Shown here in pieces: positions 25,818-33,789 of a DNA stretch of 45,970 nt. Both the position numbers and the translations under genes were made by a program. Source of the DNA: Bacteroidota bacterium (GTDB lineage Bacteria > Bacteroidota > Bacteroidia > Chitinophagales > Chitinophagaceae); the NCBI GenBank assembly GCA_030706635.1, contig JAUZOD010000032.1, positions 1 through 45,970 of the forward strand, read 5' to 3'. The notes below the pieces were generated by a model. The model was given only the letters and a program-made list of their open reading frames with translations, searched no databases and was not told the origin of the DNA. Within the stretch, counting starts at the first letter, position 1, and each line of letters begins with the position of its first letter.

Positions 25818-26831
25818 TTATTTAGGCGCTGTTGTTATTTTCAGGAAGTCGGCGACTTTTTTAACTTCTTCCACGGTCACGGGCTTGCCATTATTCCCCC
25901 AGCTTGATTTTTCATGATTCATGATGGCGGTTATTTCTTCAGGACTAAGATTATTAAGCGTTCCTATTGCCGGCATGGGTCCGTATCCTTCTTGTATTCG
26001 GCCTGTGTACCCGTTTAAAATTATATTGATCATTTGTTCCGGATTTTCATTCAATACCACCGGACTTCCTTTCAGGGGAGGGAATGCTCCTTTCAGGCCT
26101 TCACCATTGGCCTGATGGCAACTCTGACAATTTGCTGTATAAAGCGCCACACCATCCGCAGCGGCCGGTTTTGACGCATCGCCGGTCGTTTTAATTTCCT
26201 TTTTGTACAGGAATTCCGGCGCCGGGTTTCCATCAGGCAGTCTGGTTTGTTTTAATGATTGAAGATAAGCCACGAGGTACAGGGCATCCGGTGTTGCCAC
26301 GACTTTCCCTTGCAGCCCGTTAAGATATTCCTTTGGCACGTTCACCAGCACATCTCCCTTATCTGCGCTGTCTTTTATTTCGAACAACCAGGAATAGGCC
26401 GGCATAACAGATTGCCCAACCACAATTCTCGGGTTAAACAAATGCACCAGATTCCATTCCTTGCCGGGCTGTCTTTTTCCGATATTGGTAAGATCCGGTC
26501 CCGTGCGTTCCGAGCCCATCAGGGTGGCGGTATTGCGCCAGAAATCTGTCCGGTGGTTGCCGGCATAATCTGCAGCAATGCTGGGACGGTCCCCCCATAC
26601 TTTATCCATATCTACATTACGCACCTGCTGGGTATGACAGGCAACGCATCCGTTGGCAATAAAAATGGCTTTGCCTTTTGCAGCCGCTTCGCTCAGTGGT
26701 TCTGCATTAGGCAGCGGCGCAAAATTCCGCTGGTTGTTTAATGCCGGTATGATGGCAACCAGGACCGTTAATCCTGCAAAGAACAGGAAGGCGGTTCTGA
26801 ACAATGTTTGATGGTTATCAAATAATTCCAT
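25818..26831 (-). CDS. CcoO-like cytochrome c fused to a second cytochrome c domain
   Basis: A 337-residue dihaem protein with an N-terminal membrane anchor (residues ~12-30). The first haem motif is Cys62-x2-Cys65-His66 (GCVACHTQQVRN), followed by GSERTGPDLTNIG and VMPAYSWLF, which are CcoO (FixO) blocks with the axial Met. The second half carries Cys235-x2-Cys238-His239 (NCQSCHQANGEG) and GPMPAIG, a CcoP-like class I cytochrome. So one polypeptide provides the roles of CcoO and part of CcoP of a cbb3 oxidase. It lies 11 bp behind the catalytic subunit gene. No separate CcoP or CcoQ gene is in the operon. Confidence 0.85.
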   Translation of the reverse strand: MELFDNHQTLFRTAFLFFAGLTVLVAIIPALNNQRNFAPLPNAEPLSEAAAKGKAIFIANGCVACHTQQVRNVDMDKVWGDRPSIAADYAGNHRTDFWRNTATLMGSERTGPDLTNIGKRQPGKEWNLVHLFNPRIVVGQSVMPAYSWLFEIKDSADKGDVLVNVPKEYLNGLQGKVVATPDALYLVAYLQSLKQTRLPDGNPAPEFLYKKEIKTTGDASKPAAADGVALYTANCQSCHQANGEGLKGAFPPLKGSPVVLNENPEQMINIILNGYTGRIQEGYGPMPAIGTLNNLSPEEITAIMNHEKSSWGNNGKPVTVEEVKKVADFLKITTAPK

Positions 26832-26842
26832 GAAATGATCAA

Positions 26843-28900
26843 TTATAGGTTGGCAGGTGCCTGGGGTTTTAATTTTTCCAATGCGATGTCCTTAACGTCC
26901 GGAATGTTTGATTCCGCGAGCATCTTATACATGTTATAAGCAAAAAATAAATGGGAGAACCACATCAGGCTTCCTCCGATCGCGCGCCAGAGCCAGTAGG
27001 GCGCCATAAAAGCCACCCCGTCAATAAAAGGCTTTCCTTCAACCCACATCATGCCTTTCAATGTGCTTCCGTACATCAGGGGAACGGTGTAAAACAGCAG
27101 GCCGATCAGGGCAAGCCAGAAATGCGCACCGACGGTTATTTGCGGTGGTTCTTTGCCGGTTAACCTCGGAATGACCGCATAAATGCCGGCCCATAGAAAA
27201 AAGCAGATAATGCCGTACATGGTCATATGGGAATGCGCAACCGTGAAATCTGTAAAATGCCAGAACAGATTGGTCGAACGGAAAGCTTCCGCAGTTCCCT
27301 GCATGGACCCGGTGAAATAAAATATAATGCCGACCAGGAAAAAAGGAAGGGTATAGCTCCCCGGTAGCTTATACCAGGCTCCTTTGAAAGTCATCAGAAA
27401 ATTGGTTGTGCCGGCGGCAACCGGTATGATCATGCCCATACTGCCGACAATGGCAATCGTCTGCAGCCACCAGGGAATGGGACTGAAAACAAAATGATGC
27501 GACCCGATCAGTGTGTAGAAAAGGATCTGCGTCCAAAAGGCGAGGATGCCGAGACTGTAAGAATAAATCGGTTTGTTCAGCTGCTGCGGCAGGAAATAAT
27601 AAACAATACCCAGCGTAAAAAGCATAAACCACATACCCACACCCTGATGCATATAATAACCCTGAGCGATTGTTTCACCCAGGCCATCCTGCCAAAAGGG
27701 CAAATAGGCTACGATCATAATGACCAGCGCAAAGATTACCGCAGATACCATATACCAGTTGGAGATGTATATTTCCCTGGTTGTCCGTTTGGCTATCGTT
27801 TTTAGAAAATTGTTCAGGGTGATAATCAATCCGATGCCAAATAAAGCCATGACCGGCCAGATGTATTCGCGGTATTCGCCACCGCCGTTGTTGATGCCGG
27901 CCATCAAAAGCAATGAGCCCAGAACAACCGACAGATTGATCAGGATCAGCGTCCACCATCCTTTTTTGATGCTGTACAGTGCGGTATTGCTCACCATGGG
28001 TACGATATAATAACCCAGGCCCAGCATCGCCAGGGAAGCCCATCCCCAGAATACGGCATTGGTATGAACCGGACGCAGTCGCCCGAAACTCAGCCAACTG
28101 ATATGATCTGCATCGGGTGCAACGAATTTAATGCCCAGGTATTCACCGATGCTGGTGCCGAACAGCAGCCAGAAAGTAGCCGTGCCGATATACCAAAGGA
28201 TCAGCCGGGTGAGCGCTGGGTCAATATTCGGTCGTTTTAAAGCTTTTTTCTTGATGGCGACGACCGGCAGGCCGGTATTGCTTTTAATATTGATAAGGCC
28301 TTTTTCATCTTCTGCGGTTTCATGGCCGGCCAGTTCGGAATGGGTCAGTCGGAAATCCAGTGCCTGTTTGCGTTTGATCAGGGTTGTTGATAAAGCTTCT
28401 TCCGGTAAGGAAGACATGTACCGGGCAAGTTTTTCGGCCTCTTCAAGACTTCGCCTGATTCGGTTTTGTTTCAACAGGTTCATCACTTTGATGATCATGA
28501 GCACGATGCCCAGGAGAATGGGGATGAGCACAAGGGTTATGACGATCAGGAATCCCGTCTCGCTGAAAATAGTGGCCGGTGAAGCCGTGGATTGTGCGAA
28601 TAAGGAGACCGGAGAAAATAAGGCCGGAAATACCCGTAGCATACTGATTTTTGAAGCTGCATTGGCAGCAGATTCTTTACCAGGATATTTATTTTTAAAA
28701 TAGGTTTCAATCTGTTTGCTGTCCAGGTTGCCGATATATTGCCGGAATCGTTCGGATTCATTGGTGATATTTAATTTTTTGTTTGCCTTTATCACTTCGC
28801 TGGTTTTGACCTTTAACAGGACTACCGCGATCAGCAATAAAAGCAGAAGAAGGGACAGGCAGAAGATCAATCCATTTTCCGTATGCAGAGCAGCTTTCAT
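26843..28900 (-). CDS. cbb3-type oxidase catalytic subunit (CcoN-like) with N-terminal extension
   Basis: A 685-residue haem-copper oxidase subunit I of the cbb3 (C) family, the proton-pumping O2 reductase core. The haem histidine is in RPVHTNAVFWGW (His279). CuB ligands fit His418 (YMHQGVGMWF) and His468-His469 (IGSHHF), and His553/His555 lie in VAHSHMTMYG. Tyr462, six residues before His468, matches the cross-linked active-site tyrosine of cbb3 enzymes and argues against NO reductase. The first ~225 residues are extra: two membrane helices with charged loops (SLPEEALSTTLIKRKQ) that I cannot assign, perhaps FixP_N-related. It is second in the operon, 44 bp after the Rrf2 gene. Confidence 0.88.
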   Translation of the reverse strand: MKAALHTENGLIFCLSLLLLLLLIAVVLLKVKTSEVIKANKKLNITNESERFRQYIGNLDSKQIETYFKNKYPGKESAANAASKISMLRVFPALFSPVSLFAQSTASPATIFSETGFLIVITLVLIPILLGIVLMIIKVMNLLKQNRIRRSLEEAEKLARYMSSLPEEALSTTLIKRKQALDFRLTHSELAGHETAEDEKGLINIKSNTGLPVVAIKKKALKRPNIDPALTRLILWYIGTATFWLLFGTSIGEYLGIKFVAPDADHISWLSFGRLRPVHTNAVFWGWASLAMLGLGYYIVPMVSNTALYSIKKGWWTLILINLSVVLGSLLLMAGINNGGGEYREYIWPVMALFGIGLIITLNNFLKTIAKRTTREIYISNWYMVSAVIFALVIMIVAYLPFWQDGLGETIAQGYYMHQGVGMWFMLFTLGIVYYFLPQQLNKPIYSYSLGILAFWTQILFYTLIGSHHFVFSPIPWWLQTIAIVGSMGMIIPVAAGTTNFLMTFKGAWYKLPGSYTLPFFLVGIIFYFTGSMQGTAEAFRSTNLFWHFTDFTVAHSHMTMYGIICFFLWAGIYAVIPRLTGKEPPQITVGAHFWLALIGLLFYTVPLMYGSTLKGMMWVEGKPFIDGVAFMAPYWLWRAIGGSLMWFSHLFFAYNMYKMLAESNIPDVKDIALEKLKPQAPANL

Positions 28901-28944
28901 AAAATATATTAATACCTTTTTATCCTCTATTGTTCTAAAAAAAA

Positions 28945-29379
28945 TTACCGTTGTTTCAGGAAGGTCAGATTCTTTTCAAATTGCTCGTAAAACGCACCCA
29001 GTTTGGCTTCCTGTAATATATCGGACAATTCCTTACGTACTTTTTTGAATTCATGATGGATAGGGCATGGCTTGGCCTCGGAGCAGAAATCCAGCCCCAA
29101 AGCGCAACCTGAGAAAATTTTGTCTCCATCTACCGCTTTCACAATATCCGCCAGCGAATATTTCATAGACTGTTTGTCCATATAAAAACCTCCGGATGGT
29201 CCTTTTGAGGATTGAACGAGTCCGCGGCGGCTCAGGTTCTGCAGGATCTTGGCGATGAAGTACTCCGGGGAATCAATGCCTTTGGCAATCTCCTTAATTC
29301 CGGTTTTGCAGCCATCCTTTGATTTCTGGGCAATATAAATCATCGCCCGGATCGCATATTCGCAGGTTTTTGAAAACAT
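28945..29379 (-). CDS. Rrf2 family Fe-S transcriptional regulator
   Basis: A 144-residue winged-helix regulator of the Rrf2 family (IscR/NsrR type). The N-terminus FSKTCEYAIRAMIYIAQ and SPEYFIAKILQNLSRRGLVQSSKGPSGGF form the DNA-binding domain. Cys92, Cys99 and Cys105 (C-x6-C-x5-C) fit a [2Fe-2S] or [4Fe-4S] cluster as in NsrR and IscR. It is the first gene of the oxidase-haemoglobin-hemerythrin run. A TATTTTTG element and a dyad lie just upstream, consistent with autoregulation. NO, O2 or iron could be the signal; NO or O2 fits the neighbours best. Confidence 0.9.
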   Translation of the reverse strand: MFSKTCEYAIRAMIYIAQKSKDGCKTGIKEIAKGIDSPEYFIAKILQNLSRRGLVQSSKGPSGGFYMDKQSMKYSLADIVKAVDGDKIFSGCALGLDFCSEAKPCPIHHEFKKVRKELSDILQEAKLGAFYEQFEKNLTFLKQR

Positions 29380-29398
29380 TCAGGAGTTTTTACTAAGG

Positions 29399-29437
29399 CA
29401 AAAATAATCAAAAGCTTTAATAAAAGACTTTTTTATC
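29399..29437 (-). promoter_or_regulatory. Promoter (TATTTTTG) with adjacent dyad, likely Rrf2 operator
   Basis: The minus strand reads TATTTTTG at 29406-29399 (TAnnTTTG), 19 nt before the Rrf2 ATG. At 29419-29437 is a dyad AATAAAAGACTTTTTTATC, placed where the -33 region would be. A related half-site, GGATAAAAAGGTATTA on the minus strand, lies at 28910-28925, just upstream of the oxidase gene. The shared GATAAAAA-G core suggests binding by one regulator, probably Rrf2. Confidence 0.5.
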
Positions 29438-29586
29438 TTCTTTCCTTTATCGGGGCCGGGGCAAAAGTCATTTGAAGTGACCATTTATTTTATTGAATCC
29501 GGAGTTGGGGGAAGGAAAATATTTTATGAGGCTTGTCTTTTTAAACAAAAGGCAGCCTAAATTGTAAATGCATAAAATACAACATC

Positions 29587-30006
29587 ATGAAACGTACAGC
29601 AAAAGCACATTGGAGCGGAACATTGAAAGAAGGCAAAGGGGAAATTTCTACCCAGAGCACCACGTTGAATAAGACCCAATATTCCTTCAAGACCCGTTTT
29701 GAACAGGGGGTTGGAACCAATCCGGAAGAATTGATTGCCGCGGCTCATGCGGGTTGTTTTACCATGGCTGTAGGGGCTGCCCTGACCCAGGGCGGATTCA
29801 CACCCGGGGATCTGGAGACGGAAGCAACGCTGGACCTGGACATGGCTGCATTGAGCATCACCGGCATTCACCTGGAGTTAAAAGGTTCTGTGATTGCGGG
29901 CGTTGACGAAGCTAAATTCAGGCAGATCGCGGAAGGAGCAAAAACAAATTGTATTATATCCAAAGCATTGAGTGTTCCCATGACGCTAAGTGTTACATAT
30001 AAATGA
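29587..30006 (+). CDS. osmC: OsmC family peroxiredoxin
   Basis: A 139-residue OsmC/Ohr-type thiol peroxidase that reduces organic hydroperoxides in the cytoplasm. The two redox cysteines lie in AAHAGCFTMAVG and AKTNCIISKAL. The N-terminus RTAKAHWSGTLKEGKGEIST is typical for the OsmC subgroup. It diverges from the Rrf2 gene with about 210 bp between them and ends in a strong terminator. Control by the same stress signal as the operon is possible but not shown. Confidence 0.92.
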   Translation: MKRTAKAHWSGTLKEGKGEISTQSTTLNKTQYSFKTRFEQGVGTNPEELIAAAHAGCFTMAVGAALTQGGFTPGDLETEATLDLDMAALSITGIHLELKGSVIAGVDEAKFRQIAEGAKTNCIISKALSVPMTLSVTYK

Positions 30007-30032
30007 ATTGATTGATCAACGGAACTTTTTAT

Positions 30033-30055
30033 GCCGGCCCTGTGCCGGCTTTTTT
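30033..30055 (+). terminator. Rho-independent terminator after osmC
   Basis: GCCGGC (30033-30038) and GCCGGC (30044-30049) pair around CCTGT and are followed by six T (30050-30055). It lies 27 bp after the osmC stop. Confidence 0.9.
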
Positions 30056-30110
30056 GATCTTTTGAAAAACAGTTGACATGATGGTTGGTCATTTTATTCA
30101 AACTAATTTT

Positions 30111-30665
30111 ATGCTAACAAATGGTCGTTTCAGCAGTCTGTCTTTAACGAAACTTATGATTACAACGTCTCTTTTTGCGGGATTTTTCCTGGCATGCAAT
30201 GCGCAGCATAAACGACTAACCGTCGGAGATGCAGTTCCTTTGTTTTCATTGAAAGATCAACAGGACAGTCTTTTTAATATAGCAGATTACATCGGCAAGA
30301 AAATTCTGGTTGTGTATTTTTACCCGAAGGATGAGAGCAGTGTCTGTACTAAGGAAGCCTGTTCTTTCCGGGATGGCTATGCGGATTTCACCCGTGCGGG
30401 GGCAATGGTGATTGGAATTAATTCTGGTTCCGTGGAGAGTCACCGGCATTTTCAGGCCAATCATCAGTTACCCTTCACCTTGCTTAGTGATCCTGGAAAC
30501 CGGGTTTTGAAATTATTTGGCGTGAAGAGTAAATTCATGATTTCCGGAAGAGAAACCTTTGTCATTGACAAGACGGGCAAGATCAGGTTTACTTACGATT
30601 CTTTCATGGATGGGCCGGCGCATGAGGCTGAGGCCCTGAAGTTTATTAAGACCCTGCCGGCCTGA
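30111..30665 (+). CDS. Lipoprotein Bcp-type (PrxQ) peroxiredoxin
   Basis: A peroxiredoxin of the AhpC/TSA-Bcp group with an export signal. The core reads VGDAVPLFSLKDQQ, then YFYPKDESSVCTKEACSFRDGY, with the peroxidatic Cys in VCT and the resolving Cys in EAC, five residues apart. A hydrophobic segment ending in FFLACNAQ before the domain looks like a lipobox, so the enzyme should sit in the periplasm. The start is uncertain: ATG at 30078, 30111 or 30156 are all in frame; 30156 gives the most compact lipoprotein signal. Most Bcp proteins are cytoplasmic, so the location is unusual. Confidence 0.85.
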   Translation: MLTNGRFSSLSLTKLMITTSLFAGFFLACNAQHKRLTVGDAVPLFSLKDQQDSLFNIADYIGKKILVVYFYPKDESSVCTKEACSFRDGYADFTRAGAMVIGINSGSVESHRHFQANHQLPFTLLSDPGNRVLKLFGVKSKFMISGRETFVIDKTGKIRFTYDSFMDGPAHEAEALKFIKTLPA

Positions 30666-30673
30666 TCTTTTGC

Positions 30674-31147
30674 TTATCTGAAAAACTTTTTGGTATTTCC
30701 ATCCTCTTGCCCTGCCTTGTAGTAACTGCGGAAGTATTCGTCTGCCGAGAGCGCGCCGCTGCCTTTTACTGCAAAAAGAACAAGCAACAAGAGCACAATG
30801 ATAGAAAGGATCAGTTCGAAAATATTATTGTTCACGGCCTTGATGTTTACAAAAAAAGCGGCGATGATCAGCATGGGGATCTGAACAATGGAGGACGTTC
30901 TGGTAAAGAGGCCGACTGCAATAAACAAACCGCCGAGCAAATTAAAAAACGTAATCACAAAGACCAGTGTATCGGAGTTTTGAGAAAACATTTCAACACC
31001 GGTTTGCTGGATCATAGATTTCAGAACAGCGGTACCCCTGATAAAACTAACTCCCTTGTAAATCAGGATAAGACCCAGGGCGGCTCTTACAATCGTAAGC
31101 CAGCGGGGTTGCTCATTCGTTTTTTCGGTGACGTTTGTTATGGTCAT
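30674..31147 (-). CDS. DoxX family membrane protein
   Basis: A 157-residue protein with four predicted membrane helices. The blocks IVRAALGLILIYKGVSFI, FNLLGGLFIAVGLFTR and a final helix (ILSIIVLLLLVLFAV) are typical of DoxX/DoxD-like proteins. The family is loosely linked to redox and thiosulfate metabolism, but the function is not established. It converges with the peroxiredoxin gene, 8 bp apart. Confidence 0.82.
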   Translation of the reverse strand: MTITNVTEKTNEQPRWLTIVRAALGLILIYKGVSFIRGTAVLKSMIQQTGVEMFSQNSDTLVFVITFFNLLGGLFIAVGLFTRTSSIVQIPMLIIAAFFVNIKAVNNNIFELILSIIVLLLLVLFAVKGSGALSADEYFRSYYKAGQEDGNTKKFFR

Positions 31148-31194
31148 AATGAGCGATATCTTTGATAGTTACAGCAAAATTCATTCCTGAATGT

Positions 31195-32838
31195 TCAGTT
31201 GACGGTTGATGGTGGACCGTTGACAGGAACCAGCCGGATAACCGCGAACCCGGTCTGCAGATTATTCTTGTATGGCACCGCTACCTCCTCGGCAGAGATC
31301 CGGCGTGCTTTTTGGAAGTCCAGTGTTCTGTCCATTTTCCAGAAGATTACGGGGTCATCGGTTGGCTGACCGTTCGTATTCAGCGTCGTGGCTGTTCCGA
31401 ATTCGTCGGCAGAACGAATTTCGCTGTTGTAAATGATATAAACCCTGTTTTTTACCGGGAATACCAGATAAGACAGGTAAGGAGCATTCAACTCAGTGGT
31501 CTGCTCTGTATTGATGATCCCGCTCCAGGTACTGTCCTGCGCCCTGAGCGGGAAATAAAACATGGTCAGGTTTCCCCGGTTGAATAAGGAACGGATGCCC
31601 TGCAGACCTTTTTTCAGAGTATATCCATTTTGATTGAGCTGCGATTTGTCATTTTCGCTTCCGGACGAAGTGGCCATCAGATAAACCGGGTCCCAGGGTT
31701 CTATGTCCGGCGGGAAGAGATCCTGGGAGTCCTTTGGCCTTCCATATTCTTTAAACAGCATATAACCTTCGCCCGGAACGGAGATAAAACTTTCGTTGCT
31801 TAAGTTTTGATTTCTCAACCGGCCTGCCAGCGAATTGAACTGGTAAGAAGAATCGAAATCAAACCGGTTTTGTATCATCGAAAAATGACTTACCTGAACA
31901 TTTTTTACTGAAGTGTTCCGGTACCGGGATAACAAACCGACGCTCATGTCCAGATGTTCATTATCAATAGACATCGCGATGTCTTCCATAGTATAATACG
32001 GTGAAAGCGGGATCTCCTGATAGTAGAAACTCTTTCCGTCGTCATAGATATGAAAAAGCAGGTAATTCAGACTGGCGATGGATGCGGAAGCCATCAGCCA
32101 TTCCCCATTATTGGCCAGCTTGACGGGAAGGTTGTCAAAATTCTCGGCCGGGAAGGAAACGAAATCATCCTGGATACAGGGCTGGGTGAAGTAGGCATGT
32201 TCCAGAACCTGGTGGTATAATATATTCCATCCTCCGTCAAAAAGAACGGTATGTAATCGGGGTAATTGTCCGGGCCTGAACTCAAAACCGATTAAAAGGA
32301 TTTTCGACAGGTCCTCCGAACGCACGAGCAGAAATCGGGTGCCCGGGGCGGAAAACGGAAAACTATCCACCAGCCGGCTGCTGTTTGTGGCTGTTTCAGC
32401 TGCCGTGTACCGGTTGATAAAAACATTTGTTTTCCCGGAGGCAGCAGACAACACCAACTGATCGAAAAAGGATTTGCCGTTAACCAGATATTCTTTGATT
32501 GTTCCGGGAATACGCTGGGCTGGCATTTCCTTTACGAAATGCAAACGGTTATCAAAAACGGCGAAACGTTCATTTGCCAGAACGAGAGATGATTCGTGCC
32601 GGGTATTTATTTTCCGGATTTCTTCTCTTGCCACCCAGTAATCATCTCCGGATTTTCCAATAACCTGGAAAATATCAGGAGAACGAACGTTTAGATAAGA
32701 AGAATAACTAACCCGTTGAGCAAATAAAAAACCCGGGAAAAAGATGGAAAGAAAGAAGCAATATTTAGTTATCTGGCACACAGGATGAAAGCACCTCCAA
32801 GTTAGCACTAATTTGAATTCAGGACAGACCGTTTTCAT
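31195..32838 (-). CDS. Large secreted protein of unknown function
   Basis: A 547-residue protein I do not recognise. A hydrophobic stretch with signal-peptidase site (CFFLSIFFPGFLFAQ) lies near residues 27-41, so a start further downstream than 32838 is possible. The mature part is beta-rich with many aromatic residues and repeated strand-turn blocks (ERFAVFDNRLHFV; FHIYDDGKSFYY), suggesting a beta-propeller-like or cell-surface fold. It lacks a T9SS C-terminal domain. Its last codons (PPSTVN) and stop fall at the edge of a GTTGAC-containing repeat. It is the only gene between DoxX and the DUF1330 gene on its strand. Confidence 0.65.
   Translation of the reverse strand: MKTVCPEFKLVLTWRCFHPVCQITKYCFFLSIFFPGFLFAQRVSYSSYLNVRSPDIFQVIGKSGDDYWVAREEIRKINTRHESSLVLANERFAVFDNRLHFVKEMPAQRIPGTIKEYLVNGKSFFDQLVLSAASGKTNVFINRYTAAETATNSSRLVDSFPFSAPGTRFLLVRSEDLSKILLIGFEFRPGQLPRLHTVLFDGGWNILYHQVLEHAYFTQPCIQDDFVSFPAENFDNLPVKLANNGEWLMASASIASLNYLLFHIYDDGKSFYYQEIPLSPYYTMEDIAMSIDNEHLDMSVGLLSRYRNTSVKNVQVSHFSMIQNRFDFDSSYQFNSLAGRLRNQNLSNESFISVPGEGYMLFKEYGRPKDSQDLFPPDIEPWDPVYLMATSSGSENDKSQLNQNGYTLKKGLQGIRSLFNRGNLTMFYFPLRAQDSTWSGIINTEQTTELNAPYLSYLVFPVKNRVYIIYNSEIRSADEFGTATTLNTNGQPTDDPVIFWKMDRTLDFQKARRISAEEVAVPYKNNLQTGFAVIRLVPVNGPPSTVN
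31198..31224. repeat. GTTGAC repeat at the 3' end of the unknown secreted gene
   Basis: GTTGAC occurs at 31198-31203 and 31219-31224, with ACGGT (31202-31206) and ACCGT (31216-31220) pairing around a loop. The element encodes the last residues of the gene ending at 31195. It is one more iterated 3'-end element. Confidence 0.5.
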
Positions 32839-32936
32839 AAAGTAAACATCAATCCTGTCTTGTGTAGATATTCTGTATTTTGCCAGGCTAAGAGCGCGAT
32901 CAACTCCCGGTTAATCAATAGTTAAATCATAAACAG

Positions 32937-33242
32937 ATGATTTTTATTACCCAGCTCATTTATATTAAGAAAGGGCATGAGTCTGCTTTTCATCAATTCG
33001 AAGAGATGGCCATTCCCCTGATCCTGAATTACAAGGGGAGACTCCTGCTGCGGATCAGACCCTCTGTCGGGGAAATTATAGAGGGTAATATGGAGCCGCC
33101 GTACGAAATTCATCTGATCGAATTTGAATCGGAGCAGGATTTTCAGCGGTTTATGGGCGATGAGGAAAGGAAAAAATTCCTTTATCTGAAGGAGCAAGCC
33201 ATCAGGTCCGTGGTACTGATAAAAGGGGTTCAGTTAGGCTGA
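32937..33242 (+). CDS. DUF1330-like protein
   Basis: A 101-residue dimeric alpha/beta-barrel type protein. FITQLIYIKKGHESAFHQFE and PYEIHLIEFESEQDFQRFM are DUF1330/ferredoxin-like-fold blocks. It is small and cytoplasmic with unknown substrate. It converges with the DinB gene, 9 bp apart. Confidence 0.75.
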   Translation: MIFITQLIYIKKGHESAFHQFEEMAIPLILNYKGRLLLRIRPSVGEIIEGNMEPPYEIHLIEFESEQDFQRFMGDEERKKFLYLKEQAIRSVVLIKGVQLG

Positions 33243-33251
33243 GCAGATCTT

Positions 33252-33779
33252 TTATTTGGAGGCCTTGAATTTCTCTTCATTAAAATGATCTGAATATCCT
33301 TTTGGAATGGACAGTGATTTCCAGTGCTGATCGCTGACCATTTTTCCCAAAAAAACAATTTGCCCCACGTGATAAGCATAGTGAGTCAACTGCCGGTTGA
33401 TGGCTTCTGTCACGCTGTGTTTTTCATTCCGGATAAGGACAGGCCTTGATAGGTCCTCGTCCTGCAGGTTATCCATTGTGGTAAGCAGGCAATTCCAGCC
33501 TTCGTTCCATCGGGTCATCAACTCTTCCCTGGTTTTAAGGTCATTTACAAACTCGGCTTCCCGGTTGCGCCAGTTCTTCTCACCATCTGTTGTGAGGAAA
33601 TCGGTAAAGCGGGAACGCATATTTCCCCAAAGATGTTTTACGATGGTTCCTATGCTGTTGCTCTGCTCATTGATTTGCCAGAAGAGCTTGTCATCAGGGA
33701 TCTGTGCGATTGCCTTTTCTCCAAGCGTCTTATATTGAGCAAATTGTTTTTTTGCACTTTCCAGGTAATTGCCTTGCAT
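33252..33779 (-). CDS. DinB/DUF1572 family protein
   Basis: A 175-residue four-helix protein of the DinB-like superfamily (DUF1572). Metal-ligand histidines are visible in GTIVKHLWGNM and in LTHYAYHVGQIVFLGK. The start at 33779 is the first Met of the family N-terminus (MQGNYLESAKKQF); a longer frame to 33857 overlaps the region of the upstream gene. Many members are thiol-dependent transferases or hydrolases, but the substrate here is unknown. Confidence 0.82.
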   Translation of the reverse strand: MQGNYLESAKKQFAQYKTLGEKAIAQIPDDKLFWQINEQSNSIGTIVKHLWGNMRSRFTDFLTTDGEKNWRNREAEFVNDLKTREELMTRWNEGWNCLLTTMDNLQDEDLSRPVLIRNEKHSVTEAINRQLTHYAYHVGQIVFLGKMVSDQHWKSLSIPKGYSDHFNEEKFKASK

Positions 33780-33789
33780 TCGATATTTG

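Noticed and set aside
26843-28900. Nitric oxide reductase (NorB) as the identity of the oxidase
   Set aside because: The active-site tyrosine (Tyr462, six residues before His468) and cbb3-type motifs are present, and the partner cytochrome is CcoO-like, not NorC.
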